Of a stretch of 34,518 nucleotides of DNA, positions 8,424-16,761 are shown one piece after another. The notes under the pieces were generated by a model. It saw nothing but the letters and a program-made list of their open reading frames with translations. It was not told the origin of the DNA and made no database searches. The first letter of the stretch is position 1; each line of letters opens with the position of its first letter. Where the stretch lies: positions 1 through 34,518 of IMG/VR virus record IMGVR_UViG_3300009496_000029; one strand, written 5' to 3'. The position numbers and the translations under genes are program-made. The stretch is from a virus.

Positions 8424-10499
8424 CTATTTTTTATCGAATTGTAGTCCGTCAGTTGGCACTGAACCGATATTGTGATGAAGTACATAAGCATCAGATTGTT
8501 CGCCTGCCCAGAATGCATTATCTCCTGCATTAATAACAGCAACAAATTGTTCGTCTATACTTTCAACTGACACAACTTCGTCCCAGAATTCACCGTCAAC
8601 TGTCTTACATAGAATTTGTTTGTTTAACAAATCTGGTGCATCAACAAACTCTAACTCTTTTGTAAAGATTGGAGCAGTTGTAGAACACTTCAATGAAATG
8701 CCTTGAGATGTTTCTATGCGAACACATGGTTGTAATTCTACCATGTTAAACACAACTGTTCCAATATATGTATTTAGTTCGTCATCTGCTGTATTCAAAG
8801 AGATACTATTTCCTGGTTGCAACATGTAAGCCTGTTTAACTTCTTTGCCATTGAATGAAGCAGTTTCTACTAATGGTATATAACTTTCTAATACAACACA
8901 GCCTCCGCCGCCTCCCCCTGGAGGTGTTGGTGGTGGCAGATCAGGGCCAGCGACTGCTTCTACTGTATTTTCTTCAATCACTTCCTCAGGTGGTACTTGT
9001 ATAGGCGGATCTTCTTCCGGGGGATCAGGAATTTTTTCGCCACCAAACGTAAGTCCACTGTCATTGTTATCGCCAGTGCTGTCAGCAAATGTGTTGACTA
9101 CTACTCCGTTACCATAGTCTGCAAATGAGAAGTTTGTTTCACCAGATAATGCATTTTGATTCGTACTTGTTTGTGCGGTGACAGACACTTGACCATTCTC
9201 TAATCCAGCGTTTGATGCTATTGTCTGAGATGCAATTAATTCTGCTAAGTCATCTGCAGGATTAGGTGGTGGTGTTGGTAAAACTACTGGCTTGCCAGGA
9301 ACATAGTCTTCTTTAAACTCAAATCCAATATCAGACATTGTTTTATAAAGTTTTCCTGCCCCAATCTGTTTAGCAGTAACTTCTAATCGTAACTGTGCAA
9401 TTCTTGCTAGTTCTTGTGCTATTCTAGGATCACTTGGATCTGGGAATTCTATTGACAAGTCTGGCGGATTACCATATGCATTAATTTGTCTTTCTAAGTA
9501 TGCAATATCATCAAGTGTTTTTTCATATTCTTTTTCTGCTTGATTAAAATTAAATTGATTACGAGAAAGATCAAGTGCCTGATTACGTAAATCAGATAGA
9601 GGGCCACCAAATGAACCAGTCGGCAGAGTGGATCCTATAATAGTAGGCCTTGGTATAATAGGGTTGCCTAATACTTGATCAATTTGCTTTGTTATACCAG
9701 AACGATCAAATGTATTAAATGCAACAGTTGGTAATTTGATTGTTGATCCACCGCCTGTTGTTAAAGATGATAAAGCAGATTGTAGTTGTGCTTGTACACC
9801 TGAAGGCAAACCACTTAGTAATTTGTTTGTCAGACCGCCGCCTGATGGGTCTAAACCACCTGCTATCGCATCTGGAAGAGCACCTGAAGGAAATGGATTT
9901 GAGGCTCCTTTAAATGCTTTTTCTGCCAAATCTACTGCGACTGTACTAACATCACTTAGTCCAGGAGCGGCAAGATTTTGTGCACCAGAAAGATTGTTTA
10001 CAATTGCTGTTGCTGTTCTTGCTCCGCCTGGTAATCCACCTAAACCACTTGCAATAGAAGCGGCCTCAGCCGCTTGTGATCCTGACCCTATTAACTTTGC
10101 TACACCAGGCAGTTTTCCTTGTTGTGCTAATTGACTAATACTTCCGCCACCGGCATTTGAACTATTTTTTATATTCTGAATTTGTCGTGTTAATTCTGCT
10201 GTAGTACCTGTATTTTTTTGTGCAACCATCAGAGTTATTTCATTTAATGATTTTATTTCTGTTAGGTTTTGTGGGACATTAGCCGTCATTGGTACAAAAG
10301 ATTTTTTAATAGCGGCAAATCCTGCGGCTGATACTCCTCGTGATAGAGACACGGCATCTTCATAGCCAGGCACTTGTGATATAGAATTTAATGCTTTTGC
10401 TACACCACCAGTTGCTCCAGTTGTTGTAGAGGCAAGTAAGGAGGCACTACTTCCCTGATTAATTTTGTTGTATATATCCTGTTTAGTGAACCTAGGCAT
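8424..10499 (-). CDS. Baseplate-associated protein with C-terminal Hint-like (intein/hedgehog-type) domain
   Basis: 691 residues, between the gp5 spike gene and gp25. Residues 1-300 are rich in Gly, Ser and Ala. About 305-405 look like a coiled coil (NFNQAEKEYEKTLDDIAYLERQ). Then comes a Pro-rich linker ending in six Gly at about 528-533. From Cys534 to Asn677 the sequence reads like a Hint domain: Cys534 directly after the Gly run, a TSQGISLKCSTTAPI segment (about 597-611) where block B (TPxHP) should be, and a final YVLHHN (His676-Asn677), the classical His-Asn end of self-splicing or self-cleaving Hint domains. Only 14 residues follow. The block-B His is Ala609. A good GGGAG ribosome site lies before the ATG. 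The protein is probably a tail/hub component; whether it self-cleaves is open. The Hint call rests on motifs seen, not on a search. Confidence 0.65.
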   Translation of the reverse strand: MPRFTKQDIYNKINQGSSASLLASTTTGATGGVAKALNSISQVPGYEDAVSLSRGVSAAGFAAIKKSFVPMTANVPQNLTEIKSLNEITLMVAQKNTGTTAELTRQIQNIKNSSNAGGGSISQLAQQGKLPGVAKLIGSGSQAAEAASIASGLGGLPGGARTATAIVNNLSGAQNLAAPGLSDVSTVAVDLAEKAFKGASNPFPSGALPDAIAGGLDPSGGGLTNKLLSGLPSGVQAQLQSALSSLTTGGGSTIKLPTVAFNTFDRSGITKQIDQVLGNPIIPRPTIIGSTLPTGSFGGPLSDLRNQALDLSRNQFNFNQAEKEYEKTLDDIAYLERQINAYGNPPDLSIEFPDPSDPRIAQELARIAQLRLEVTAKQIGAGKLYKTMSDIGFEFKEDYVPGKPVVLPTPPPNPADDLAELIASQTIASNAGLENGQVSVTAQTSTNQNALSGETNFSFADYGNGVVVNTFADSTGDNNDSGLTFGGEKIPDPPEEDPPIQVPPEEVIEENTVEAVAGPDLPPPTPPGGGGGGCVVLESYIPLVETASFNGKEVKQAYMLQPGNSISLNTADDELNTYIGTVVFNMVELQPCVRIETSQGISLKCSTTAPIFTKELEFVDAPDLLNKQILCKTVDGEFWDEVVSVESIDEQFVAVINAGDNAFWAGEQSDAYVLHHNIGSVPTDGLQFDKK

Positions 10500-10528
10500 T
10501 GAGAGACTCCCAAATGGTAGTATAATTA

Positions 10529-12646
10529 TTAAATATCAACATTTCGCTCTGACTCCTGCATTATGAACATTGTATTAGCAATTGATTCTGTTAACGTATT
10601 GCCTGCGGATTGACCAGCATTGACAATTCCTGACAATGAATTTGACGCTTCCTTGCCTGTAATTACCCCTGATTGAGTCAACAATGTTTGTGATTTTTGT
10701 AGATTAGTTGTAACAGACTGTGCTTGTGCTGTGTTCGATGCTACTAATTTATCTAATGATGATGCACCAAACTTTCCAGTAAACGCTGATGTTGGCATTG
10801 ATTTTTGTACTGACCTTAAAGCCGTAGTATCTGAAATTAATGTATTAACCATTGTGTCGGCGCCTGGTTTAAGCACTCCGCCTTGTACTAACTGACTTGG
10901 GCTTTGACCGAATGCGCCAACTAATATTTCTCTAGGTTGACTAGTCCCTGCTCCACCTATAATCGCACTTCCAGTTGTCAATGGATTGGCGGCATTTACA
11001 GGGTTATTGTCTGCTACAGTTTTAGCAGTGTCAATCGCTATACTTGCAAGTATTGCAGTTGATGTGTTTTTATCTATTGCTTTACTAGAATTTGGCACTT
11101 CAGGTATCGATGCGGCCGATGCATTAGAAACACCTTGAGCACCTGTTCCTTCAACTGCACCTGCTTTATTCGTGGCAGCCAATCTAGTACTAGGACTTGC
11201 AGGCAATGCATCATCTGCATCTAATTTAATTTCAACATCAACTCCCTGTCCGGCCGCTAACCACGGTGCATGAGCAGGTGCCCTTGATGTAATACTTAAG
11301 AGTTTGCCCGGTGCCGCTGACCAACCTGTTTGTTTATCAAACAATGTTTCTGGGTGTGCTATTAGTGTTGGTGGTTCAACAACATCAGGTGCTACTGGAC
11401 TAGAACCAGAATTAAGGTTTACTTTACTACCTTCAACAAATGTTTCTGCTGAACTTTTAATAGAAGCGGCCGCTGTAGATTCTAATGCTACACTTTTGTC
11501 TGCTTTAATTAATACACTAGAAAGAGAATATAATTTATAATCTGTACCTGCTCTTTGTGTTGTTTCTTTTTCTGAATTAAGTTTTAAATTCTCTGTAGCA
11601 TTAATACTAATTTCTTTACCGTGAAGATTTAAGTTATTATCTGCATGTAAGTTAAGATCGCCTTGTGTACGTAAATTAATTGAGTTAGCTCCATAGATGT
11701 CAACTGTTCCTTCTTTGCCTAATTCAATATATGATTGTCCATTAGAATGTAAGATCATTAATACTTGACCGTCATCACTCATTAAGATTTGATGGCCTAA
11801 TGCTGTACGCAATCTAATTAATTGATCTCTACCAACGATGTCTCCATCGTCCATAACGATTGAATGTCCGCCACGTCTTGCTACAACTTGTAATGTTTCT
11901 GGCTTTTCTGTGTTTAAGTTTGATGCAATATCTTCGTCTGTGAAACCACCTGAATAGATAGGTCTGCCTGGACTACTCACACCCCAACCTACTCTACTTA
12001 TAGATTCTCTAGTAGCACTTGAACTGATAGGGCCTCTGATTCTATCTCGTAATATACCTTGTTGTTGCATGATAGCCGCTGTGTAACTATGAACAGGCTT
12101 AGGCTGATTTAAGTAATCGTTTCCATCTGCGGCATTTTTGTCATTTGTGTTCATGCTAGTAACTGGCAGTACAGAAGCTCCACCATAAGATTGTGCCTCG
12201 CCTTCGTTTGGAACAATATTATCTGATGAACCAATTGCAGGAACCATATTCATATATTCAGGTCGAGCAACCATACCAAGATAGAAGCCATAGTTAGGGT
12301 CACCGTTGACAAAAACAACAAGTACTTCTGATCCTATATCAGGAGGAGAGTTCCATTGTCCATATGCACTTGGATTACTCGTATACGTGCCTGTACCATT
12401 ATTGTCTGCTTGTCCTTCAACATGACCAAAGAAACTACTAAGTCTGTTAACTGTTATCCATGAGTCACTGCCTGTTGCATCTTGTTTAAAAGAGTCACTG
12501 GGAAATACTTCTAATCTGCCGGCGTTAGTAGGGTCGATATTACTCATCACAGTACATAGCATTGCAGTTTCATTAACTGCGGCTATACCTGCTCCTGGTT
12601 TATTCTTTTTTAATTGTCCCCTAGGTTTCCATGTATTACGTGGCAT
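10529..12646 (-). CDS. gp5: Baseplate spike protein gp5-like (OB-fold plus beta-helix, no lysozyme domain)
   Basis: 705 residues. The N-terminus (about 25-135) is the gp5 OB-fold: 'VMSNIDPTNAGRLEVFPSD', then PPDIGSEVLVVFVNGDPNYGFYLG. About 255-420 show repetitive short beta strands ending in a row of hydrophilic repeats (INLRTQGDLNLHADNNLNLH, then ISINATENLKLN), as in the triple-stranded beta-helix needle of gp5. Between them no lysozyme domain with its Glu-Asp-Thr catalytic set is seen, unlike T4 gp5 but like many marine T4-like phages. The last 280 residues are Ala/Ser/Thr-rich and low in complexity. The protein should form the central membrane-puncturing spike below the hub. Its ATG overlaps the stop of the preceding gene in TAATG, which points to translational coupling. 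Confidence 0.88.
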   Translation of the reverse strand: MPRNTWKPRGQLKKNKPGAGIAAVNETAMLCTVMSNIDPTNAGRLEVFPSDSFKQDATGSDSWITVNRLSSFFGHVEGQADNNGTGTYTSNPSAYGQWNSPPDIGSEVLVVFVNGDPNYGFYLGMVARPEYMNMVPAIGSSDNIVPNEGEAQSYGGASVLPVTSMNTNDKNAADGNDYLNQPKPVHSYTAAIMQQQGILRDRIRGPISSSATRESISRVGWGVSSPGRPIYSGGFTDEDIASNLNTEKPETLQVVARRGGHSIVMDDGDIVGRDQLIRLRTALGHQILMSDDGQVLMILHSNGQSYIELGKEGTVDIYGANSINLRTQGDLNLHADNNLNLHGKEISINATENLKLNSEKETTQRAGTDYKLYSLSSVLIKADKSVALESTAAASIKSSAETFVEGSKVNLNSGSSPVAPDVVEPPTLIAHPETLFDKQTGWSAAPGKLLSITSRAPAHAPWLAAGQGVDVEIKLDADDALPASPSTRLAATNKAGAVEGTGAQGVSNASAASIPEVPNSSKAIDKNTSTAILASIAIDTAKTVADNNPVNAANPLTTGSAIIGGAGTSQPREILVGAFGQSPSQLVQGGVLKPGADTMVNTLISDTTALRSVQKSMPTSAFTGKFGASSLDKLVASNTAQAQSVTTNLQKSQTLLTQSGVITGKEASNSLSGIVNAGQSAGNTLTESIANTMFIMQESERNVDI

Positions 12647-14853
12647 TATCCGTCCTCTCTTCCGTCATCATCAGGATCACCTGAGTCAGAACCATTGTTA
12701 TCATCATTAGCACTAGCACCGTTTGTACCATTACCTGTTTGATCGCCAGCGGCTGGTGAGCCATCGCCAGCGGATTCACTTCTTAGTCCTGCAGGATCAA
12801 ATGTCGAAGAATTACTACCTTCATTACCGCCACTTAATAAAGAGCCATCTGACCCATTCTCTCGGTTTGCGTCTGTTGCAGACGTATCAGAATTGGGGAA
12901 GGTGTTAATGACACAATCTAAATTTTGTGTAAACGTACCGTTTTTAAACATGCTTTTAATATTAACAACTTGATAACTTACACCTTCGACTATGTTAGCA
13001 ATGTTGTCTGGATACTCCCAAAACAATATATTATCATTTAGTTCTAATACCCCGGTGCTTTCATCATAATCAACTGCTTCTTTAAAGTTGATCTCCATAA
13101 ATACTTGCCCACCATTAGCATTTACATTAAATCCGTTTGTTCCATAAAATCTATTATATACACTTTCTACACTACTTGTTTGATCCTGCACAATAAAATC
13201 AGGGTCGCCTAAAATTGTTACAGACGCTGTGCCATAATCTGCTGGAGAGTATAAACTAGTTACATAAGAGTTTTGTGCTTCATTACCTTTTGCAAGTTTT
13301 CCTAGTTTTGGTCCGTCTTGTCCTTGTCCTGGGATATTGCTTGTATCAGTATCTCCTCCTGTTGAAGCAGTTTGATTTATACTGGCCTGTGCTTCTGCCG
13401 TTGTTTTACCTAACACTACATTATAATATAAATTATCAAGTGTTTGTTCATATTTTAATACTTCAGAATTTTCTCCTGTGTACCAATAGTTATATCGTTT
13501 GTGAGGTCCATAATAATTCATGCCTGGGTTTACATATGAAGCAGTTATCACAGGCGTTTGATATGTTTCAATTACATATACTGTGTGATATCCCCAATCT
13601 GATGTTGCAGGATCCCATTGGGCTTTACTAATTTGAGGCGTAACATGATACCAGCCTATAGTTCCGTTTGCCGCTGGAGCATTACCTTGATTATCTTTTT
13701 TCTCTTTGTCTGGAGTAAGAGACGTGTTATATAATACTGTCATAGCATCACGTAGATATGTACTCTGTTTGATTAAATCATCAAATATTTCTAATATTGC
13801 GGAATCTCTTGCATATGTGATTTGACGTTGATCACTATCAGGAACAGAAGTCACTTCTTGTGCAATGGTTGCTTCTTGTGCATTTTTTGCATCAGACCCT
13901 TTCCATTTAAATTTATCAACATCTTCGGGTGTTATTAATTTACCCTCTCTAAGTTTATCTACACCATCGCCTACAAACTTAACTTCAAATGTGTTTGGAA
14001 CTGTTATTGCTCCATTATCTCTAAGTTTAAGTTGTTCTTTTGACATTCCGTCCATCAATTTAGTCATTGCATCTTCAACTGTATTTGCTGTTAACTTTAC
14101 TGGGTACGGGACTCTTCCTCGTTTAACACCAAAAGATAATGTAGGTGCTATAGCGGCCGCTGTAACTTTATAAGTAACAATCTTACCGTCGATTTTAAAA
14201 TCAATTTGACTTATAACAATGTCGTGGTACACTTGAAACAAATTTTTATCATCGTTTCCTGTTGCTCCAGAATTGTTAGGGTCAATTGACACACCTGAAA
14301 CAGGAGTACCATTAATATCATATCCAAGAAATGAAACACCTAATATAAAAAACTGTTTTGTTGGGTTACGGACTGTGCCTTTTGCATAGCCAAGATTAGA
14401 ACCGTATTGTTGTAGTTGCTCAGATGCATCTTTTAGTTTATTAATAAATGAAAATCCATACGGTTCAGTAACAGTAAAAGTAAGTTCTGATACATTAGTT
14501 GCTGAGCCTGATGCTTTGCCTGAGACCATTTGACTTATTTCTAAATTATCTAAATAATAATCAAAATGAAATCCTGGTGCTCTGTTCTCTGTGTTGTTGT
14601 TTATGCCGCCGCTTTGTGCTACAAGAAATGCGCCGCCTCCTCCATTTGTTTGGAGTGCATCAATATTAGTTCTGCCTGAAGCAGTAAATGCATCATATGC
14701 ATCTGGTGTAATCATATATAAAGAAAGTTGATAATTGCTTGATGCTAAATCTGCTAAAGGATTCGTTAATCGTCTACCTGGTCTCGCCGCAGACCCTGAT
14801 GCCGTTTGGGAAGCGGTAGAGTTGTTCATGTCATCATTATCTTGGTTCGGCAT
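12646..14853 (-). CDS. Putative baseplate hub protein (gp27-like position)
   Basis: 735 residues, lying directly before the gp5 spike gene and coupled to it by a TAATG overlap, as gp27 partners gp5 in T4 hubs. After a low-complexity N-terminus, residues 30-75 read 'TNPLADLASSNYQLSLYMITPDAY', and about 105-165 'LEISQMVSGKASGSATNVSELTFTVTEPYGFSFINKL', a beta-rich segment typical of tube/hub domains. A Trp/Tyr-rich middle part (GWYHVTPQISKAQWDP, then NYYGPHKRYNYWYTGEN) lies at about 410-490. The last 90 residues are Gly, Ser, Asn and Asp-rich and acidic. I cannot align it directly to T4 gp27, so the hub role is inferred from position, coupling and general character. Other structural roles in the central baseplate are possible. 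Confidence 0.6.
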   Translation of the reverse strand: MPNQDNDDMNNSTASQTASGSAARPGRRLTNPLADLASSNYQLSLYMITPDAYDAFTASGRTNIDALQTNGGGGAFLVAQSGGINNNTENRAPGFHFDYYLDNLEISQMVSGKASGSATNVSELTFTVTEPYGFSFINKLKDASEQLQQYGSNLGYAKGTVRNPTKQFFILGVSFLGYDINGTPVSGVSIDPNNSGATGNDDKNLFQVYHDIVISQIDFKIDGKIVTYKVTAAAIAPTLSFGVKRGRVPYPVKLTANTVEDAMTKLMDGMSKEQLKLRDNGAITVPNTFEVKFVGDGVDKLREGKLITPEDVDKFKWKGSDAKNAQEATIAQEVTSVPDSDQRQITYARDSAILEIFDDLIKQSTYLRDAMTVLYNTSLTPDKEKKDNQGNAPAANGTIGWYHVTPQISKAQWDPATSDWGYHTVYVIETYQTPVITASYVNPGMNYYGPHKRYNYWYTGENSEVLKYEQTLDNLYYNVVLGKTTAEAQASINQTASTGGDTDTSNIPGQGQDGPKLGKLAKGNEAQNSYVTSLYSPADYGTASVTILGDPDFIVQDQTSSVESVYNRFYGTNGFNVNANGGQVFMEINFKEAVDYDESTGVLELNDNILFWEYPDNIANIVEGVSYQVVNIKSMFKNGTFTQNLDCVINTFPNSDTSATDANRENGSDGSLLSGGNEGSNSSTFDPAGLRSESAGDGSPAAGDQTGNGTNGASANDDNNGSDSGDPDDDGREDG

Positions 14854-15167
14854 TATATTCCAAGTACTCTACGTAATGTGTCTAGCCTAGGCACAAATAT
14901 TGTTATACCTGCTGTAAAATTAAAATAAGGATCTGGTCCCAATTGATTAGGGTTTCTAGCCGCAAATACCCACCACAGTTTAGGATCTTCATATAAATGT
15001 TGTGCTAGTAAGTCAGGTCTAAATTCGTACTGCATAGTAACAACGAATGTAGCATCTCCTGGATCTCTAGGTATAGGTCTGTTTTTCATAACATCTAAGA
15101 ATTCTTTATCAAAGACTCCTGTTTGAAAATAAGGACTTGTTCTAGGATATAAACTATTGTTAGCCAT
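14853..15167 (-). CDS. gp53: Baseplate wedge protein gp53
   Basis: 104 residues from the ATG at 15167, which overlaps the gp48 stop in TAATG. A TTG two codons further upstream is less likely because the neighbouring genes use the same TAATG coupling. The core 'RPDLLAQHLYEDPKLWWVFAARNPNQ' followed by DPYFNFTAGITIFVP is the typical gp53 motif (LysM-like end with FxxGxxIxVP). T4 gp53 has about 196 residues, and the short form is usual in marine T4-like phages. In T4 gp53 bridges neighbouring baseplate wedges around the hub. The next gene starts inside its stop codon. Confidence 0.88.
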   Translation of the reverse strand: MANNSLYPRTSPYFQTGVFDKEFLDVMKNRPIPRDPGDATFVVTMQYEFRPDLLAQHLYEDPKLWWVFAARNPNQLGPDPYFNFTAGITIFVPRLDTLRRVLGI

Positions 15168-16600
15168 TACCAAATACCTCCACCTGGGCGTTTGCTACCC
15201 TGATTAAGTTTTCCTTGTGCGTATTCAGAAAGACTGAATTTAGAACTGATCTGATTTCTGCTAATAATCGGAATACATTGAATCGACATAGTTATTTTTG
15301 TAGGCACATATGTAATCTCATCTGATATAGCAGTTTGAAAGTTTGGCGGTGGTGCGCCTCCACCTGGTGTGAGTTGTCCACCTACTAGATTGGGTGCGGC
15401 TGTCGTATCATCTGATGAGTTAGTTGCTTTAATATAGTCAACATCTGCTGGTAAATTATAAGTAAAATTTGTTATTGCTAACGGGTGTCCTTCAAACTGA
15501 AATGCTCCCATACCATATAAGAACGCTAACGGGGGAGGAGTTCCATTCTTAGGACTCTCGTCTTGTCCATAAAACATTTTAGTCATTGATCTGAAGAAGT
15601 GAATACATGCTAGTAGATAATTTGCTTCTTTCGTGTCTTGTGCTGTGAAAGTACAGCCAATCGTTACTGTATCGACTGAACTAGCTGTGTATTGATTGAT
15701 TTTAAAATTCGAATGCACAGGTGATGTACTATCATATGAGGCCGCATACGTAACATTAACTGTAGGCGTGTACGGAAATATAACTCCATCTGTATCTATC
15801 AGCGGGGCTAAAATGCCAGCCCCAGCAGGATTTTTATACAAATATTCTGACCGTGGACCCAAACTAAGTCTGACTCTCCAATCGTTGCCTCCAGGTGCTG
15901 ACCCTTCTGCTGATGTGAGTTCGGACACTTCTGCTGGTGTTATACTTACTCCACTACCTGCAGTAGTTCCAGTGCCAACATCAGCTCCTGTTTCGGCATC
16001 AGCATTTTCTTCTTGTGTTGCAGGTGTATCTGTATCTGGGACTGCTGGTGGAGTTTCTACTGGTACTGGTACTGCTTCAGGCTCATCAGGTGCGGGTGTA
16101 TCTGTATCTGGAACTGTTGGTGGAGTTTCTACTGGTTCTGGTACTGCTTCAGGCTCATCAGGTGCGGGTGTATCTGTATCTGGAACAGTTGGTGGAGTTT
16201 CTACTGGTTCTGGTACTGCTTCAGGCTCATCGGCGGTCGGTTCTTCAGCAACTACTTCAGGTTCTGTCCTCTGAGCGGCTAGGTTTGCTTCTATTTTTGC
16301 TTGTCTACATGCTTCGGTTGCGGCGAATACAGCATTTACTCGATCTATTACATCTTGCTTGGACTTTGGCCCCGAAGTGCTGTTTGCGTTAACCAGGCCG
16401 ACGAGGTATGCGTTTGTGGCCAGTAATTTTCTACCAAACAACTTTCCGTTGATTCTGATTTGACCGACGGCTTCTCCTTCTAAATTATCAGCCTTTTTGA
16501 GGGTAGATTCAATATGGATACTGGCACCACCGAGACTAGTGAAGTCTTCGTAATAATAACACTCTGTACCGTTGCCATCCGGATACTGTTGTATCGGCAT
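15167..16600 (-). CDS. gp48: Baseplate tail-tube cap protein gp48-like with Pro/Glu/Asp-rich repeats
   Basis: 477 residues, first gene of the minus-strand baseplate operon. Residues 1-100 form one conserved part (YYYEDFTSLGGASIHIES). Residues 118-235 are a low-complexity Pro/Glu/Thr/Asp linker holding three 24-residue repeats. The C-terminal part (about 238-477) has RVRLSLGPRSEYLYK, GVIFPYTPTVNVTYAASYD, a DTVTIGCTFTAQDTKEANYLL stretch and HFFRSMTKMFYGQD, a pattern I recognise from marine T4-like proteins annotated gp48, the baseplate-tail tube junction (cap) protein. An AGGA lies 8 bases before the ATG. The order gp48-gp53-hub-gp5 supports a central baseplate role. The exact number gp48 rather than gp54 is less certain than the family. 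Confidence 0.72.
   Translation of the reverse strand: MPIQQYPDGNGTECYYYEDFTSLGGASIHIESTLKKADNLEGEAVGQIRINGKLFGRKLLATNAYLVGLVNANSTSGPKSKQDVIDRVNAVFAATEACRQAKIEANLAAQRTEPEVVAEEPTADEPEAVPEPVETPPTVPDTDTPAPDEPEAVPEPVETPPTVPDTDTPAPDEPEAVPVPVETPPAVPDTDTPATQEENADAETGADVGTGTTAGSGVSITPAEVSELTSAEGSAPGGNDWRVRLSLGPRSEYLYKNPAGAGILAPLIDTDGVIFPYTPTVNVTYAASYDSTSPVHSNFKINQYTASSVDTVTIGCTFTAQDTKEANYLLACIHFFRSMTKMFYGQDESPKNGTPPPLAFLYGMGAFQFEGHPLAITNFTYNLPADVDYIKATNSSDDTTAAPNLVGGQLTPGGGAPPPNFQTAISDEITYVPTKITMSIQCIPIISRNQISSKFSLSEYAQGKLNQGSKRPGGGIW
16023..16238 (-). repeat. Three tandem 72-bp repeats inside gp48
   Basis: The unit starting GGTGTATCTGTATCTGG on the plus strand recurs at 16023, 16095 and 16167, a period of exactly 72 bases. 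It encodes, on the minus strand, three 24-residue units containing VETPPTVPDTDTPAPDEPEA. The copies differ at only a few positions, and the last one decays at its end near 16231. The multiple-of-three period keeps the frame. The repeats form a flexible acidic linker between two folded parts of gp48. Confidence 0.93.
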
Positions 16601-16643
16601 TATGTGTTCCTCTTGATGTTTATCATAACCATATTTTCCCTTG

Positions 16644-16651
16644 TATAAATA
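16644..16651 (+). promoter_or_regulatory. Late promoter TATAAATA upstream of gp55
   Basis: An exact T4 late promoter core on the plus strand, 110 bases before the gp55 ATG. It faces the minus-strand site at 16667-16674. If used, the late sigma factor would promote its own gene. Confidence 0.5.
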
Positions 16652-16662
16652 GCAGTCTACAT

Positions 16663-16688
16663 GATATATTTATCGTTGCTAAAAACCG
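16663..16688 (-). promoter_or_regulatory. Late-promoter-like element before gp48
   Basis: On the minus strand: CGGTTTTTA, five bases, GATAAATATATC, with the core GATAAATA at 16667-16674, about 66 bases before the gp48 ATG. The same two blocks, separated by four instead of five bases, precede gp6. This is the likely late promoter of the gp48-gp53-hub-gp5 operon. Confidence 0.62.
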
Positions 16689-16708
16689 CTAAATTTTACC
16701 CGTAATTG

Positions 16709-16737
16709 TTGCATTCGTAAAGCAATTCGTGTACTAT
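16709..16737 (+). promoter_or_regulatory. Sigma70-type promoter for gp55
   Basis: TTGCAT (16709-16714) and TACTAT (16732-16737) are separated by 17 bases, each close to the bacterial -35 and -10 boxes. The gp55 ATG follows 24 bases later behind TAGGAG. A host-type promoter fits the need to make the late sigma factor before late transcription begins. Confidence 0.5.
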
Positions 16738-16761
16738 ACAGGCTAACCAATAGGAGTTTCA

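Larger units (their letters stand above)
16601..16761. promoter_or_regulatory. Divergent intergenic region between gp48 and gp55
   Basis: 161 bases without a gene, holding the 5' ends of two opposite transcripts. It contains a plus-strand TATAAATA (16644-16651) and a minus-strand GATAAATA (16667-16674) that point toward each other, plus a sigma70-type promoter (16709-16737) for gp55. AGGA serves gp48 and GGAG serves gp55 as ribosome sites. Confidence 0.6.

Noticed and set aside
15171-15173. TTG start for gp53
   Set aside because: The ATG at 15167 sits in a TAATG stop/start overlap, as in the two next genes of the operon, and gives the typical gp53 N-terminus.
15696-16392. Overlapping plus-strand open frames of 89-192 residues opposite gp48
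   Set aside because: They are low-complexity products of the 72-bp repeat read backward, without ribosome sites, and lie opposite a clearly conserved gene.
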